A stretch of 64,000 bases of DNA from Alphaproteobacteria bacterium (lineage in GTDB: Bacteria > Pseudomonadota > Alphaproteobacteria > Caulobacterales > Maricaulaceae), in the NCBI GenBank assembly GCA_024742735.1, contig JANSXV010000002.1:496001-560000 (forward strand), in the 5' to 3' direction. Under the pieces are notes generated by a model that saw nothing but the letters and a program-made list of their open reading frames with translations, had not been told where the DNA came from and did no database searches. Positions 33,906-42,638 of this stretch are shown in pieces. Position 1 is the stretch's first letter. Each line of letters opens with the position of its first letter. Both the position numbers and the translations under genes were made by a program.

Positions 33906-35657
33906 GTGAATTTTAAACGCTTCTTCCCGATTCTGGACTGGGGCCGCCGTTATGACGGCGAGGCTTTCTCCAATGACCTGATGGCCGCGGTGATCGTGAC
34001 GATCATGCTGATCCCGCAATCGCTGGCCTACGCCCTGCTGGCGGGACTGCCGCCCCAGGCGGGGCTCTACGCCTCCATCCTGCCGCTGGTGGCCTACGCC
34101 ATCTTCGGCACCAGCCGGGCGCTGGCGGTGGGGCCGGTGGCGGTGGTTTCGCTCATGACGGCGGCCGCCGTCGGGCAGGTCACCGAAGCCGGGACCATGG
34201 GCTATATGGTGGCGGCGGGCACGCTGGCCTTCCTGTCAGGGATATTCCTGATGGTCATGGGCGTGTTCCGGCTGGGCTTTCTGGCCAACTTCCTGTCCCA
34301 CCCGGTCATCTCCGGCTTCATCACCGCTTCGGGAATCATCATCGCGACCAGCCAGCTCAAGCATGTGCTGGGGATCGAGGCCCACGGCCATAACCTGCTG
34401 GATCTCCTGATCAGCCTGGGCGCCCATATCGGCGACATCCACTGGATCACGTTCGCGATCGGGGCGAGTGCGGCCGCCTTCCTGTTCTGGGTGCGCTCCG
34501 GGCTGAAGCCGCTGCTGAAAGGCTTGGGGGTCCCTGCGCGCGCGGCTGACATTCTCACCAAGGCCGGGCCCGTCTTCGCCGTGGCGGTCTCCATTCTGGC
34601 TGTGATCGGCCTGGATCTCGGCGAGAAGGGCGTGGCGCTTGTGGGCGCTGTGCCTCAGGGCCTGCCGCCCTTCACCCTGCCGGATCTCAGCTTCGATCTC
34701 GTCGCGTCCCTCGGCGCTGCGGCGGTGCTCATCTCGATCATCGGCTTTGTCGAGAGCGTCTCGGTGGCCCAGACCCTGGCCGCCAAGAAGCGTCAGCGCA
34801 TCGATCCCGATCAGGAGCTGGTGGGCCTCGGCGCGGCCAATGTCGCCTCCTCCTTCTCCGGAGGTTATCCGGTGACCGGCGGTTTCGCGCGCTCGGTCGT
34901 CAATTTCGACGCCGGCGCCCAGACGCCTGCGGCGGGCGCCTTCACCGCTGGAGGCATCACGCTGGCGACGCTGTTTCTCACCCCGCTCTTGTTCAACCTG
35001 CCGGTGGCGGTTCTGGCCGCGACGATCATCGTCGCGGTGCTCAGCCTCGTGGATTTCCGCGCTTTGGGCCGGGCCTGGCGCTATTCCAGGACCGATTTCG
35101 CGGCCATGGCGACGACCATCGCCCTGACTCTGGGGCTGGGCGTGGAGACCGGCGTGACCGCCGGCGTGGTCCTGTCGCTGGCCCTGTTCCTGTACCGCAC
35201 CAGCCGGCCGCATACCGCAGTGGTCGGTCAGGTCGCGGGCACCGAGCATTTCCGCAATATCGACCGGCACTCGGTCATCACCTGCCCCACGGTGGTGACG
35301 CTGCGCGTGGATGAAAGCCTCTACTTCGCCAACGCCCGCTATCTGGAAGACCGCGTCTACGCCCTGGTGGCGGACAATCCGGGGCTGAAGCATTTCGTCC
35401 TCATGTGCCCCGCGGTGAACGATATCGACATCTCCGCGCTGGAGAGCCTTGAGGCGATCAATCAGCGCCTGGCTGATTCCGGCGTCAGTTTGCACCTGTC
35501 TGAAGTGAAGGGGCCCGTCATGGACGCCCTGAAGCGCTCCCACTTCCTGGAGGAGCTGACCGGCGAGGTTTTCCTGAGCCAGTACGCGGCCATGGCCGCC
35601 CTGGCGCCGGAGACGGTGGCCCGGGCCCGGGGCGAGGCGGCTGCTGCGGCGCAGTAG
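33906..35657 (+). CDS. SulP-family anion transporter with STAS domain
   Basis: 583 residues. About 12 membrane segments (IPQSLAYALLAGLPPQAGLY, FLSHPVISGFITASGI, SFSGGYPVTGGFARSVVN) are followed by a STAS domain from about residue 455 (TLRVDESLYFANARYLED, NDIDISALESLEAIN). SulP proteins carry sulfate, bicarbonate or other anions. The start is GTG 33906, weakly supported by a ribosome site. It follows the SQR gene by 62 bp, so export or import of sulfate or sulfite made by the sulfide module is a reasonable guess. Confidence 0.92.
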   Translation: MNFKRFFPILDWGRRYDGEAFSNDLMAAVIVTIMLIPQSLAYALLAGLPPQAGLYASILPLVAYAIFGTSRALAVGPVAVVSLMTAAAVGQVTEAGTMGYMVAAGTLAFLSGIFLMVMGVFRLGFLANFLSHPVISGFITASGIIIATSQLKHVLGIEAHGHNLLDLLISLGAHIGDIHWITFAIGASAAAFLFWVRSGLKPLLKGLGVPARAADILTKAGPVFAVAVSILAVIGLDLGEKGVALVGAVPQGLPPFTLPDLSFDLVASLGAAAVLISIIGFVESVSVAQTLAAKKRQRIDPDQELVGLGAANVASSFSGGYPVTGGFARSVVNFDAGAQTPAAGAFTAGGITLATLFLTPLLFNLPVAVLAATIIVAVLSLVDFRALGRAWRYSRTDFAAMATTIALTLGLGVETGVTAGVVLSLALFLYRTSRPHTAVVGQVAGTEHFRNIDRHSVITCPTVVTLRVDESLYFANARYLEDRVYALVADNPGLKHFVLMCPAVNDIDISALESLEAINQRLADSGVSLHLSEVKGPVMDALKRSHFLEELTGEVFLSQYAAMAALAPETVARARGEAAAAAQ

Positions 35658-35962
35658 CGGTCTTCGCAATCGCCGCACATGCTTCATGGAAATTTCACAA
35701 ATGGCCCGCCGGGCCTGTGCAATGCCGCAACACGTGCTCAACGCGTTGATATTTTTTGACTATCGGTGCATCGCATCGCGGCGCGGGATTGAAATCGGGT
35801 GCGGTCGGCGACCTTCGCGGGCTCTGTCATGGCTTCGTCACCGAACTGCGACCTGCACGTAACAAAGATGATGTGAGTTCCCTCCCGAGCGACCGAGCAC
35901 CGCGAGTCCGGTGTGTCGGCGTGTCCGTTTTCTTGGGCCATTAATCTCCTCGGGGGTTCTTC
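35658..35962. other. Intergenic region with candidate promoter elements
   Basis: 305 bp with no convincing gene. It holds a short GGCCC/GGGCC palindrome at 35703-35715, an AT-rich run GATATTTTTTGACTAT near 35748-35763 (TTGACT may be a -35 element), and the phased Pho-box-like half sites at 35824-35863. It must contain the promoter of the large lipoprotein gene. Confidence 0.6.
35824..35863 (+). promoter_or_regulatory. Pho-box-like array
   Basis: CTGTCAT, TCGTCAC, CTGCGAC and ACGTAAC occur in a row, each 11 bp from the last. The PhoB consensus is CTGTCAT repeated with 4-bp spacers. The first half site is a perfect match and the others are degraded, but the strict 11-bp phase is the notable point. 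The array ends 99 bp before the lipoprotein start. Confidence 0.4.
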
Positions 35963-38821
35963 ATGACGACCATGTCCACCAAGCTTAAGCTGATGCTGGC
36001 CGGCGCGTCCTGCGCCGTTATCGCGGCCTGTTCGCAAGCCAGCATTTCCTCTCCCGGCGAGCAGAACCAGGTTCCGCCGCCGAACAATGGCGGTGGCGGC
36101 GGTTCCACCGGCCAGACCTACAACCTACTCCCCGCGGGCGGCTGCGCCACGGGCACGGCGTCCAACACGATCGCGGTCGCCGGCACCAATGACAGCGTGC
36201 AGGCCTGTGTGCTGACCGGCAACTACACCCAGGACGTCACCCTGACGTCTGACGGCGTCTACTTCCTGAACGGCCCGGTCTTCTTCGGCGAAGACGCCGG
36301 CAGCGACGTGGCGAACCCGAACCCGAACGCATCTTCCGCCACCCTGACGATCCCGGCTGGCGCGACTGTCGCTGGTTCCGGCGGCGGCGATTACCTCGTC
36401 ATCGCGCGCGGCTCGCAGATCGACGCGCAGGGCACCGACTCCAGCCCGATCGTGTTCACCTCGCTGCAGGACATCGTGGCGACGCAATCCGGCAACCCGC
36501 GCGACGGCGACGACACGGCCCGCGGCGAATGGGGCGGCCTGATCCTGAACGGCCGTGCGCCGATCAACGTCTGCCTTGACGGCACCGCGACACGCGGCAG
36601 CGTGAATTGCGAATCTGAAGGCGAAGGGTCTTCGGGCCGCTATGGCGGTGATAATCTCACCGACGACTCCGGCACGTTGCGCTACGTGCGTCTCCAGTAC
36701 GCCGGCTTCGAAGTCACCCCTGACAACGAGCTGAACGGTCTGGCGCTGCAGGGCGTGGGGTCCAACACGCTGCTGGAATACATCCAGATCCACAACAATT
36801 TCGATGACGGCATCGAATTCTTTGGCGGTACGGTCGACGTGCGTTACCTGGTCCTGACCGGCAACCGCGACGACAGCTTCGACTACACCGACGGCTGGCA
36901 GGGCAACGCCCAGTTCATCGTGCTGACCCAGCGTGGCGACGCCGGCTCGGGCGACCCGCGCGGCATGGAAATGGACAGCCGCTCCGGCGACGGCAACGTG
37001 ACGCCGCGCTCCAACCCGACCATCTCCAACTTCACCGCCATCGGCTCGGCCGACGTGAACGGCGGCGTGAACTCTGACGACGGCATGCTGATCCGCCGCG
37101 GTTCCGCCGGCGACTTCTGGAACGGCATCGTGGTCAACTTCGGCAGCTCCTGCCTGGACGTCGACGATGCGGAAACCGCCGCCCAGATCGGCGGCGAGCT
37201 GACCATGCGCTCGGTCTTCCTGGACTGCGACGGCAACGAGCTGGACAGCGACTCCGACACGTTCGAGACCCAGCTGTTCTCGACCGATCCGAACAACACG
37301 ATCGGGAACAACACCATGGCCGGCATCTTCCCGGGCCCGGTCGAGCAGGCGGTGACCGCCGCGGATCCGACGGTGCTGGGCGGCTTCTTCACGCCCGCCA
37401 GCTATCTCGGCGCGTTCGGCCCGAACGAAGACGCTTCGAGCTCCTGGGCCACGGGCTGGACCTTCGGCCTGCTTCCGGATCCGGGTTGCCCCACCGGCAC
37501 GACCGAACAGCCCCAGACCATCGGCGGCCAGCGTGTCTGCCTGCTGACCGGCAACATCACCAGCGATGTGCGCCTGACCCGCGGCAATCTTTATGAGCTG
37601 TCCGGTCCGGTCTTCGTGGGCGTGGACCGCGGCGCTGACCCGGCCAACCCGCTGCCGTCCGGCATCGAGGCGTCCCTGACCATCGACGCGGGCGTCACGG
37701 TGTTCGGTTCGACGGGCGGCGACTACGTCGTCGTCACCCGCGGCTCGCAGATCTTCTCCAACGGCACGGCGGCCGCTCCGGTCGTCCTGACCTCGCGGGA
37801 TGATGTCGAGGGCCAGAACACCCAGGGCAATGAGCGCGGTCAGTGGGGCGGTCTCGTCCTGAACGGCCGTTCGCAGACCAATGTCTGCCTCGACGGCACC
37901 GCGACCCCGGGCTCGGTGGATTGCGAAACCGAAGGTGAAGGCTCCTCGGGCCGCTACGGCGGTGAGACGCTCGACGACGACAGCGGCCAGATCCGCTACA
38001 CCCGCGTTCAGTACGCCGGCTTCGAAGTGACGCCGGACAACGAGCTGAACGGCATCGCGCTTCAGGGTGTGGGCAGCGGCACCGAGCTGGAATTCATCCA
38101 GATCCACAATAACTTCGACGACGGCATCGAGTTCTTCGGTGGTTCGGCGAACATTCGCTACCTGGTCCTGACCGGCAACCGTGACGACAGCTTCGACTTC
38201 ACCGACGGCTGGCAGGGCGCGGCCCAGTTCGTGATCATCCAGCAGTCCGGCGACGCCGGCTCGGGCGACCCGCGCGGCTTCGAGCTCGACAGCCGTTCCG
38301 GCGACGCTGACCGTCTGCCGCGTTCGGTCGCCAACATCTCGAACTTCACCGCCATCGGCGTGCGCGGTTCGGTGAACTCCGACGACGGTCTGCTGATCCG
38401 CCGCGGTACGGCCGGCAACTTCGTCAACGGCATCGTGGCCGACTTCGAGGCCTCCTGCCTGGACATCGACGACTCCGAGACGTTCAACCAGTTCACCCTG
38501 GGCAACCTCTCCATCGACTCGGTGCTGATCGATTGCCCGACCCCGCTGGACAGCGACGGCGACACGTTTGAAGCGAGCGTCTTCGGCGCGGATCCGAACA
38601 ACACCAATGTTCAGACCACGCTGAGCGGCTTCTCCTTCATCCCGCAGGCTCTGATCGCCAACAACAACGCCACCGGCGTCGTGCCGGGTGCGGCTGAGGC
38701 GGCGGTGACGGCTGTCGATCCGACCACGATCGATCCGTTCTTCATCGCCGCGCCGTATATCGGCGCCGTCGAGGACGCCAACGACACCTGGTACCAGGGC
38801 TGGACCTTCGTCCAGCAGTAA
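35963..38821 (+). CDS. Large outer-membrane lipoprotein with tandem-duplicated beta-helix-like halves
   Basis: 952 residues. The signal peptide ends in a lipobox, VIAAC, so the mature protein is lipid-anchored; a Gly-rich linker (GGGGGSTG) follows. Residues about 50-505 and 510-950 are two copies of the same domain. Shared segments include GEGSSGRYGG, FEVTPDNELNG, IQIHNNFDDGIEFFGG, RYLVLTGNRDDSFD, GDAGSGDPRG and a SCLD-DD motif. The repeated Asn/Asp/Gly turns suggest a right-handed beta-helix with calcium or glycan binding. It lies 82 bp before a TonB receptor gene and upstream of the type II secretion operon, so it may be a surface partner of the receptor and/or a secretion substrate. The function is unknown. 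Confidence 0.85.
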   Translation: MTTMSTKLKLMLAGASCAVIAACSQASISSPGEQNQVPPPNNGGGGGSTGQTYNLLPAGGCATGTASNTIAVAGTNDSVQACVLTGNYTQDVTLTSDGVYFLNGPVFFGEDAGSDVANPNPNASSATLTIPAGATVAGSGGGDYLVIARGSQIDAQGTDSSPIVFTSLQDIVATQSGNPRDGDDTARGEWGGLILNGRAPINVCLDGTATRGSVNCESEGEGSSGRYGGDNLTDDSGTLRYVRLQYAGFEVTPDNELNGLALQGVGSNTLLEYIQIHNNFDDGIEFFGGTVDVRYLVLTGNRDDSFDYTDGWQGNAQFIVLTQRGDAGSGDPRGMEMDSRSGDGNVTPRSNPTISNFTAIGSADVNGGVNSDDGMLIRRGSAGDFWNGIVVNFGSSCLDVDDAETAAQIGGELTMRSVFLDCDGNELDSDSDTFETQLFSTDPNNTIGNNTMAGIFPGPVEQAVTAADPTVLGGFFTPASYLGAFGPNEDASSSWATGWTFGLLPDPGCPTGTTEQPQTIGGQRVCLLTGNITSDVRLTRGNLYELSGPVFVGVDRGADPANPLPSGIEASLTIDAGVTVFGSTGGDYVVVTRGSQIFSNGTAAAPVVLTSRDDVEGQNTQGNERGQWGGLVLNGRSQTNVCLDGTATPGSVDCETEGEGSSGRYGGETLDDDSGQIRYTRVQYAGFEVTPDNELNGIALQGVGSGTELEFIQIHNNFDDGIEFFGGSANIRYLVLTGNRDDSFDFTDGWQGAAQFVIIQQSGDAGSGDPRGFELDSRSGDADRLPRSVANISNFTAIGVRGSVNSDDGLLIRRGTAGNFVNGIVADFEASCLDIDDSETFNQFTLGNLSIDSVLIDCPTPLDSDGDTFEASVFGADPNNTNVQTTLSGFSFIPQALIANNNATGVVPGAAEAAVTAVDPTTIDPFFIAAPYIGAVEDANDTWYQGWTFVQQ

Positions 38822-38831
38822 GGGCCGCTCA

Positions 38832-38859
38832 GGTCCCGGCCGCACACGCGGCCGGGACC
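38832..38859 (+). promoter_or_regulatory. Perfect 12-bp hairpin between lipoprotein and receptor genes
   Basis: GGTCCCGGCCGC and GCGGCCGGGACC pair perfectly around an ACAC loop. There is no T-run after it, so it is more likely an mRNA stabiliser or partial terminator that sets the ratio of lipoprotein to receptor than a full intrinsic terminator. Confidence 0.7.
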
Positions 38860-38903
38860 CGACGCTCTCACGCTTAGCGATGCAATCGAGATTGGGGATT
38901 AAA

Positions 38904-41567
38904 ATGAACGGCAACCGCATCGCGCTTACGGCGGCCCTCCTGGCGACGACAGGGCTTGTCCCCGTCAGCGCCGCCTACGCGCAAGATTCTCAGGCCGCGG
39001 CTCAGGCCGACCAGGTCGAAGACACGATCGTCGTCCGCTACCAGTACGTCCCGGACGACAAGCGGGTCACGTCTGAAGTGTCCAGCTTCCTGTCCGCTGA
39101 CGACATTGCTGTCACGGGCGACTCCGACATCGCGTCCGCGCTTGGACGCATTACGGGCCTTTCGGTCCAGGACGGCCGCTTCGTCATCGTGCGCGGCCTG
39201 AACGAGCGTTACTCCAACACGCTGATCAACGGCTCGCCGCTCGCCAGCCCGGAACCGTTCCGCCGCGCCGTGCCGCTGGACCTGTTCCCGACCAGCCTGA
39301 TCAGCAACGTGCTGGTCCAGAAGACCTTCTCGCCGCAGTTCCCGGGCGAGTTCGGCGGCGGTCTGGTTCAGATCGAAACCTCGGCCCTGCCGGCTGAAGG
39401 CTTTTTGGAGCTGGGCTTCAGCTTCGCCGCTGACACCGCCACCTCGTTCGACGACGGCCTGATGCACGACGGCGACAACCTCGACTATACCGGTTTCGGC
39501 GGCAGCCTGCGTGACTTCCCGCGCCAGTATCTGGACATCTTCAACACCCAGAATATCGGCAACCAGGATCCCACGACGCTCGCTGAAATCGGCCGTGCGC
39601 TGCCGAACTCCCAGCTCTGGGTGGTTCAGGAAGGCGATGTCCCGGGCGATGTCGGCTTCGATATCTCGCTGGGCGACCGGTATGATTTCGACGGCTTCTC
39701 CATCGGCGTGCTGGCCTCTGTCGGCTATGACAACTCCTGGCAGACCCGCGAGGGCGTTCGCGCCACGTCGCGCTTCCAGGGCGACGGTCTGGCTCCGATC
39801 CAGCAGTTCGACCGGTACAGCACCGAGAACACGATCGAATCCAACGGTCTGTTCAGTGTCGGGCTCGAGACGGGCAATCACGAGCTTCAGGCGCTCGCCC
39901 TCGTGCTGCGCTCCTCTGACAAGGGCACGCAGATCCAGCAGGGCTTCGATGAGACCGGCAACACGGTCCGCGAAGACCAGACCTCGTGGTTCGAGCGTCA
40001 GGTCTACACCTACCAGCTGTCCGGCGAGCACCTGTTCGAGAGCATCGGCCAGGGCCTCGAGATCGAATGGCGCGCCTCCACCGCGGACGCGTCGCGGGAG
40101 GCTCCCAACCAGCGCCGTGCGCGCTACCGGGTGACCAATCCGAACGATCTTCCGCAGAACTACGATTATGTTCTGCTGGGTCAGCGTACGGGCAACACGA
40201 TCTCGTTCTCACGCGTCGACGAAGTCACCGAGGATCTGGGCATCGACTTCACCCTGCCCACGACGATCCTGGGCCGCGATGTGGAGTGGAAGGCCGGTTA
40301 CTCGACGCTGTCGCGTGAGCGCACGGCGTACTCCCGCCAGTTCTTCTTCGACGGCTCCATTCCGGCCGGTCTGAACGGTTCGCGCATCGACTATGTGCTG
40401 GCCGATCAGAACATCCTGCAGTCGCGCTTCTTCCTGCGCGAAGTGGGCGGTCTGGCCTTCCCGGAAGCTTACCGGGGCGAGCTGGAGGTTGACGCGGCCT
40501 ATGTGGGCGCCGACGCCGAGCTGACGCCGTTCCTGCGCGCGGCCTTGGGCGTGCGTTTTGAAGACGGCGAGCAGACGCTGGAATCCTTCGCCTACCCGGT
40601 CCAACCGACGGCGGGCAACCCGGACGGCATCAATCCGATCACGCCGATCGCCGAGGACTATGTCCTGCCGGCGGCGACGCTGACCTGGACGTTTGCAGAC
40701 AACCTGCAGCTCCGCCTGGGCTATTCGGAGACGATCACGCGTCCGCAATTCCGTGAGCTGGGCTTCTCCCAGTTCGTGGACACCGACACCGACGAGCTGT
40801 TCCAGGGCAATCCGTACCTGATCAACAGCGAGCTGACGAACTACGACGCCCGCCTGGAATACTATTTCGGCCGGGATCAGTTCGCCACGGTGGGCGTGTT
40901 CCACAAGGAAATCGAAAACCCGATCGTCGAATATCTCCTGCCGACCGGTGAGAACCTCTCGACCTCCTTCATCAACGCCCCGGAAGCCACGCTGACCGGT
41001 TTCGAGGTGGAGTATGAGAAGCGCTTCGATCTGGCCGACTGGTTCGACGGCGACTTCTGGTCCGATGCGGAACTCTTCATCAAGACGAACTACACCTACA
41101 CCTCGTCCGAGATGAGCGTCAGCGCCAACGACCAGGTCATCCTGGCCGCCGGCGTGGGCGGTGTTCCGAGCCCGGATCCGCGTTCGGCCGCCGGCTTCAT
41201 CGCCGATGGCCAGACCCTGCAGGGTCAGTCCGAGCACCTGGCGAACTTCCAGATCGGCTGGGAAGACAGCAATAGCCGCACGGCGCTGCTGTACACCTAC
41301 ACCGGCGAGCGCACCCGCGCTCTGCAGAACCTGGCGCCGGGCGAAGAGCAGCCCGAAATCATCGAGCAGCCGCCCCAGCAGCTGGATCTGGTGCACTCGC
41401 GCTTCTTCGAGGCCGCTGACGGCGGCGAGTACTCGCTGCGCTTCGCGGTCCGCAACCTGCTCGGCGAAGACTACGAGGCGTACCAGGAACGTGGAGGCGA
41501 TCGCCTGATCGTGGACTCCTACGAGATCGGTACGACCTTCTCGATCAACGTGTCGCGCACCTTCTAG
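38904..41567 (+). CDS. TonB-dependent outer-membrane receptor
   Basis: About 887 residues with a signal peptide (LLATTGLVPVSAAYAQ), a plug domain (IVRGLNERYSNTLINGSPLA, RRAVPLDLFPTSLISNVLVQ, FPGEFGGGLVQIE) and a large barrel ending in VSRTF, the usual C-terminal phenylalanine. The RGLNERYSNTLING form is that of a receptor group seen in Bacteroidetes and alphaproteobacteria, not of classical siderophore receptors. ATG 38904 starts the signal peptide. Flanked by the duplicated lipoprotein and gspC, it probably binds a large or bound nutrient at the surface; the ligand is unknown. Confidence 0.9.
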   Translation: MNGNRIALTAALLATTGLVPVSAAYAQDSQAAAQADQVEDTIVVRYQYVPDDKRVTSEVSSFLSADDIAVTGDSDIASALGRITGLSVQDGRFVIVRGLNERYSNTLINGSPLASPEPFRRAVPLDLFPTSLISNVLVQKTFSPQFPGEFGGGLVQIETSALPAEGFLELGFSFAADTATSFDDGLMHDGDNLDYTGFGGSLRDFPRQYLDIFNTQNIGNQDPTTLAEIGRALPNSQLWVVQEGDVPGDVGFDISLGDRYDFDGFSIGVLASVGYDNSWQTREGVRATSRFQGDGLAPIQQFDRYSTENTIESNGLFSVGLETGNHELQALALVLRSSDKGTQIQQGFDETGNTVREDQTSWFERQVYTYQLSGEHLFESIGQGLEIEWRASTADASREAPNQRRARYRVTNPNDLPQNYDYVLLGQRTGNTISFSRVDEVTEDLGIDFTLPTTILGRDVEWKAGYSTLSRERTAYSRQFFFDGSIPAGLNGSRIDYVLADQNILQSRFFLREVGGLAFPEAYRGELEVDAAYVGADAELTPFLRAALGVRFEDGEQTLESFAYPVQPTAGNPDGINPITPIAEDYVLPAATLTWTFADNLQLRLGYSETITRPQFRELGFSQFVDTDTDELFQGNPYLINSELTNYDARLEYYFGRDQFATVGVFHKEIENPIVEYLLPTGENLSTSFINAPEATLTGFEVEYEKRFDLADWFDGDFWSDAELFIKTNYTYTSSEMSVSANDQVILAAGVGGVPSPDPRSAAGFIADGQTLQGQSEHLANFQIGWEDSNSRTALLYTYTGERTRALQNLAPGEEQPEIIEQPPQQLDLVHSRFFEAADGGEYSLRFAVRNLLGEDYEAYQERGGDRLIVDSYEIGTTFSINVSRTF

Positions 41568-41596
41568 GACGCACCACGCACGATCAGCGCATGACG

Positions 41597-41632
41597 GCGG
41601 GGCGGGCTCTCTCGACAGAGGGGCCGCCCCGC
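41597..41632 (+). terminator. Terminator-like hairpin between receptor gene and gspC
   Basis: GCGGGGCGG and CCGCCCCGC form a 9-bp GC stem about 30 bp after the receptor stop. The T-run is poor (CTTGCG), so termination would be partial or Rho-assisted. It separates the lipoprotein/receptor unit from the secretion operon, although some read-through is possible. Confidence 0.5.
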
Positions 41633-41720
41633 TTGCGCATTCAAGAGCGTTAAACGCCAGGTCATCACAGCGCCCTCTGGACGCTTTCCTTCGCAACCCG
41701 GACATGATTGAACACAAACC

Positions 41721-42596
41721 ATGATCCAGGCCCCCAACGCCGCCGGTCCGTCCCGGCCAAGCTTCGCCCCGGCCGCGCTCGCTGCGCGGGCGGTGGAGAT
41801 CGGCCTGGTCGCGCTGCTCGCCTGGATCGCGGCCCAGGCGCTCTGGTTCGCCGTCTACGGCACCGACGCCCTTGATCTCACCGTCGAGGCGCCGGCGGGC
41901 GCCGCTGATCCGGTTCAGGCCGGGCTTGACCGGACAGGCGTTGCGACCGGCCTGTTTGATGCGCTCGACGGCGCCGTGCGGGTGGCCGAGGCGGTACCGG
42001 AGACGCGGCTGAACATGACCCTTCGCGGCGTGCGCAGCGGCGTGAACGGCTCGGCCGTCATCGAAACCCCGAACCAGGGCCAGCGCTCCATTCCGGTCGG
42101 CGGCGAGATCGCGCCGGGCGTGACTTTGGTGGCCGTGGAGGATGAGCGTGTCATCATCAATCGCAGCGGCGCGCGTGAAAGCCTGTTCCTGACCGAGGCC
42201 GCCGCCCGGCGCGCCCGCGAGCAGCGTGACCGGCCCCAGCCCGCGCCTGCGCCGGCGGTGAGGTCAGCTGACGCGGCCAACGTGCTGAGCGGTCAGCCGG
42301 ACCTTGAACTCGCCCGCCAGCTGGACCGGGACGACTGGATCAACGGGCTGCGCCTGGAGCCGGCGCTGGAGGGCGGGCGCCTGACCGGCATGCGGGTGCG
42401 GGACAGCTCGGCGTCCGATGTGCTGCGCGCCTCCGGGCTTCTGCCGGGCGACGTGATCACCCGGCTCAACGGAGAGCCGCTGACCAGCGCGGACGCCGCG
42501 GCGCGGGCCCTGCGCGGCCTTGAAAGCGCAGACCGGGTCGCCGTGACGGTGCGCCGGGACGAAGAAGAGATTAGGTTGACGGCGCCTCTGCCCTGA
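41721..42596 (+). CDS. gspC: Type II secretion protein GspC
   Basis: 291 residues: a short cytoplasmic start, one membrane helix (IGLVALLAWIAAQALWFAVY), a homology-region domain that binds the secretin (LRGVRSGVNGSAVIE, IPVGGEIAPGVTLVAVEDER), and a C-terminal PDZ domain (ASGLLPGDVITRLNGEPLTS). GspC links the inner-membrane platform to GspD and helps pick substrates. It is the first gene of the gspC-N operon. Confidence 0.9.
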   Translation: MIQAPNAAGPSRPSFAPAALAARAVEIGLVALLAWIAAQALWFAVYGTDALDLTVEAPAGAADPVQAGLDRTGVATGLFDALDGAVRVAEAVPETRLNMTLRGVRSGVNGSAVIETPNQGQRSIPVGGEIAPGVTLVAVEDERVIINRSGARESLFLTEAAARRAREQRDRPQPAPAPAVRSADAANVLSGQPDLELARQLDRDDWINGLRLEPALEGGRLTGMRVRDSSASDVLRASGLLPGDVITRLNGEPLTSADAAARALRGLESADRVAVTVRRDEEEIRLTAPLP

Positions 42597-42638
42597 GGGG
42601 GCGGCGCGCCGGCGACGGGACCGGGGATGGGAGAGACC

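Noticed and set aside
36000-38821. CRISPR-like or satellite repeat
   Set aside because: The similarity is a single tandem domain duplication inside a coding gene, not short spaced repeats.
36125-38920. 931-codon minus-strand frame opposite the large lipoprotein
   Set aside because: A shadow frame produced by the biased codon use of the plus-strand gene; no start signal and a low-complexity, His/Arg/Val-rich product.
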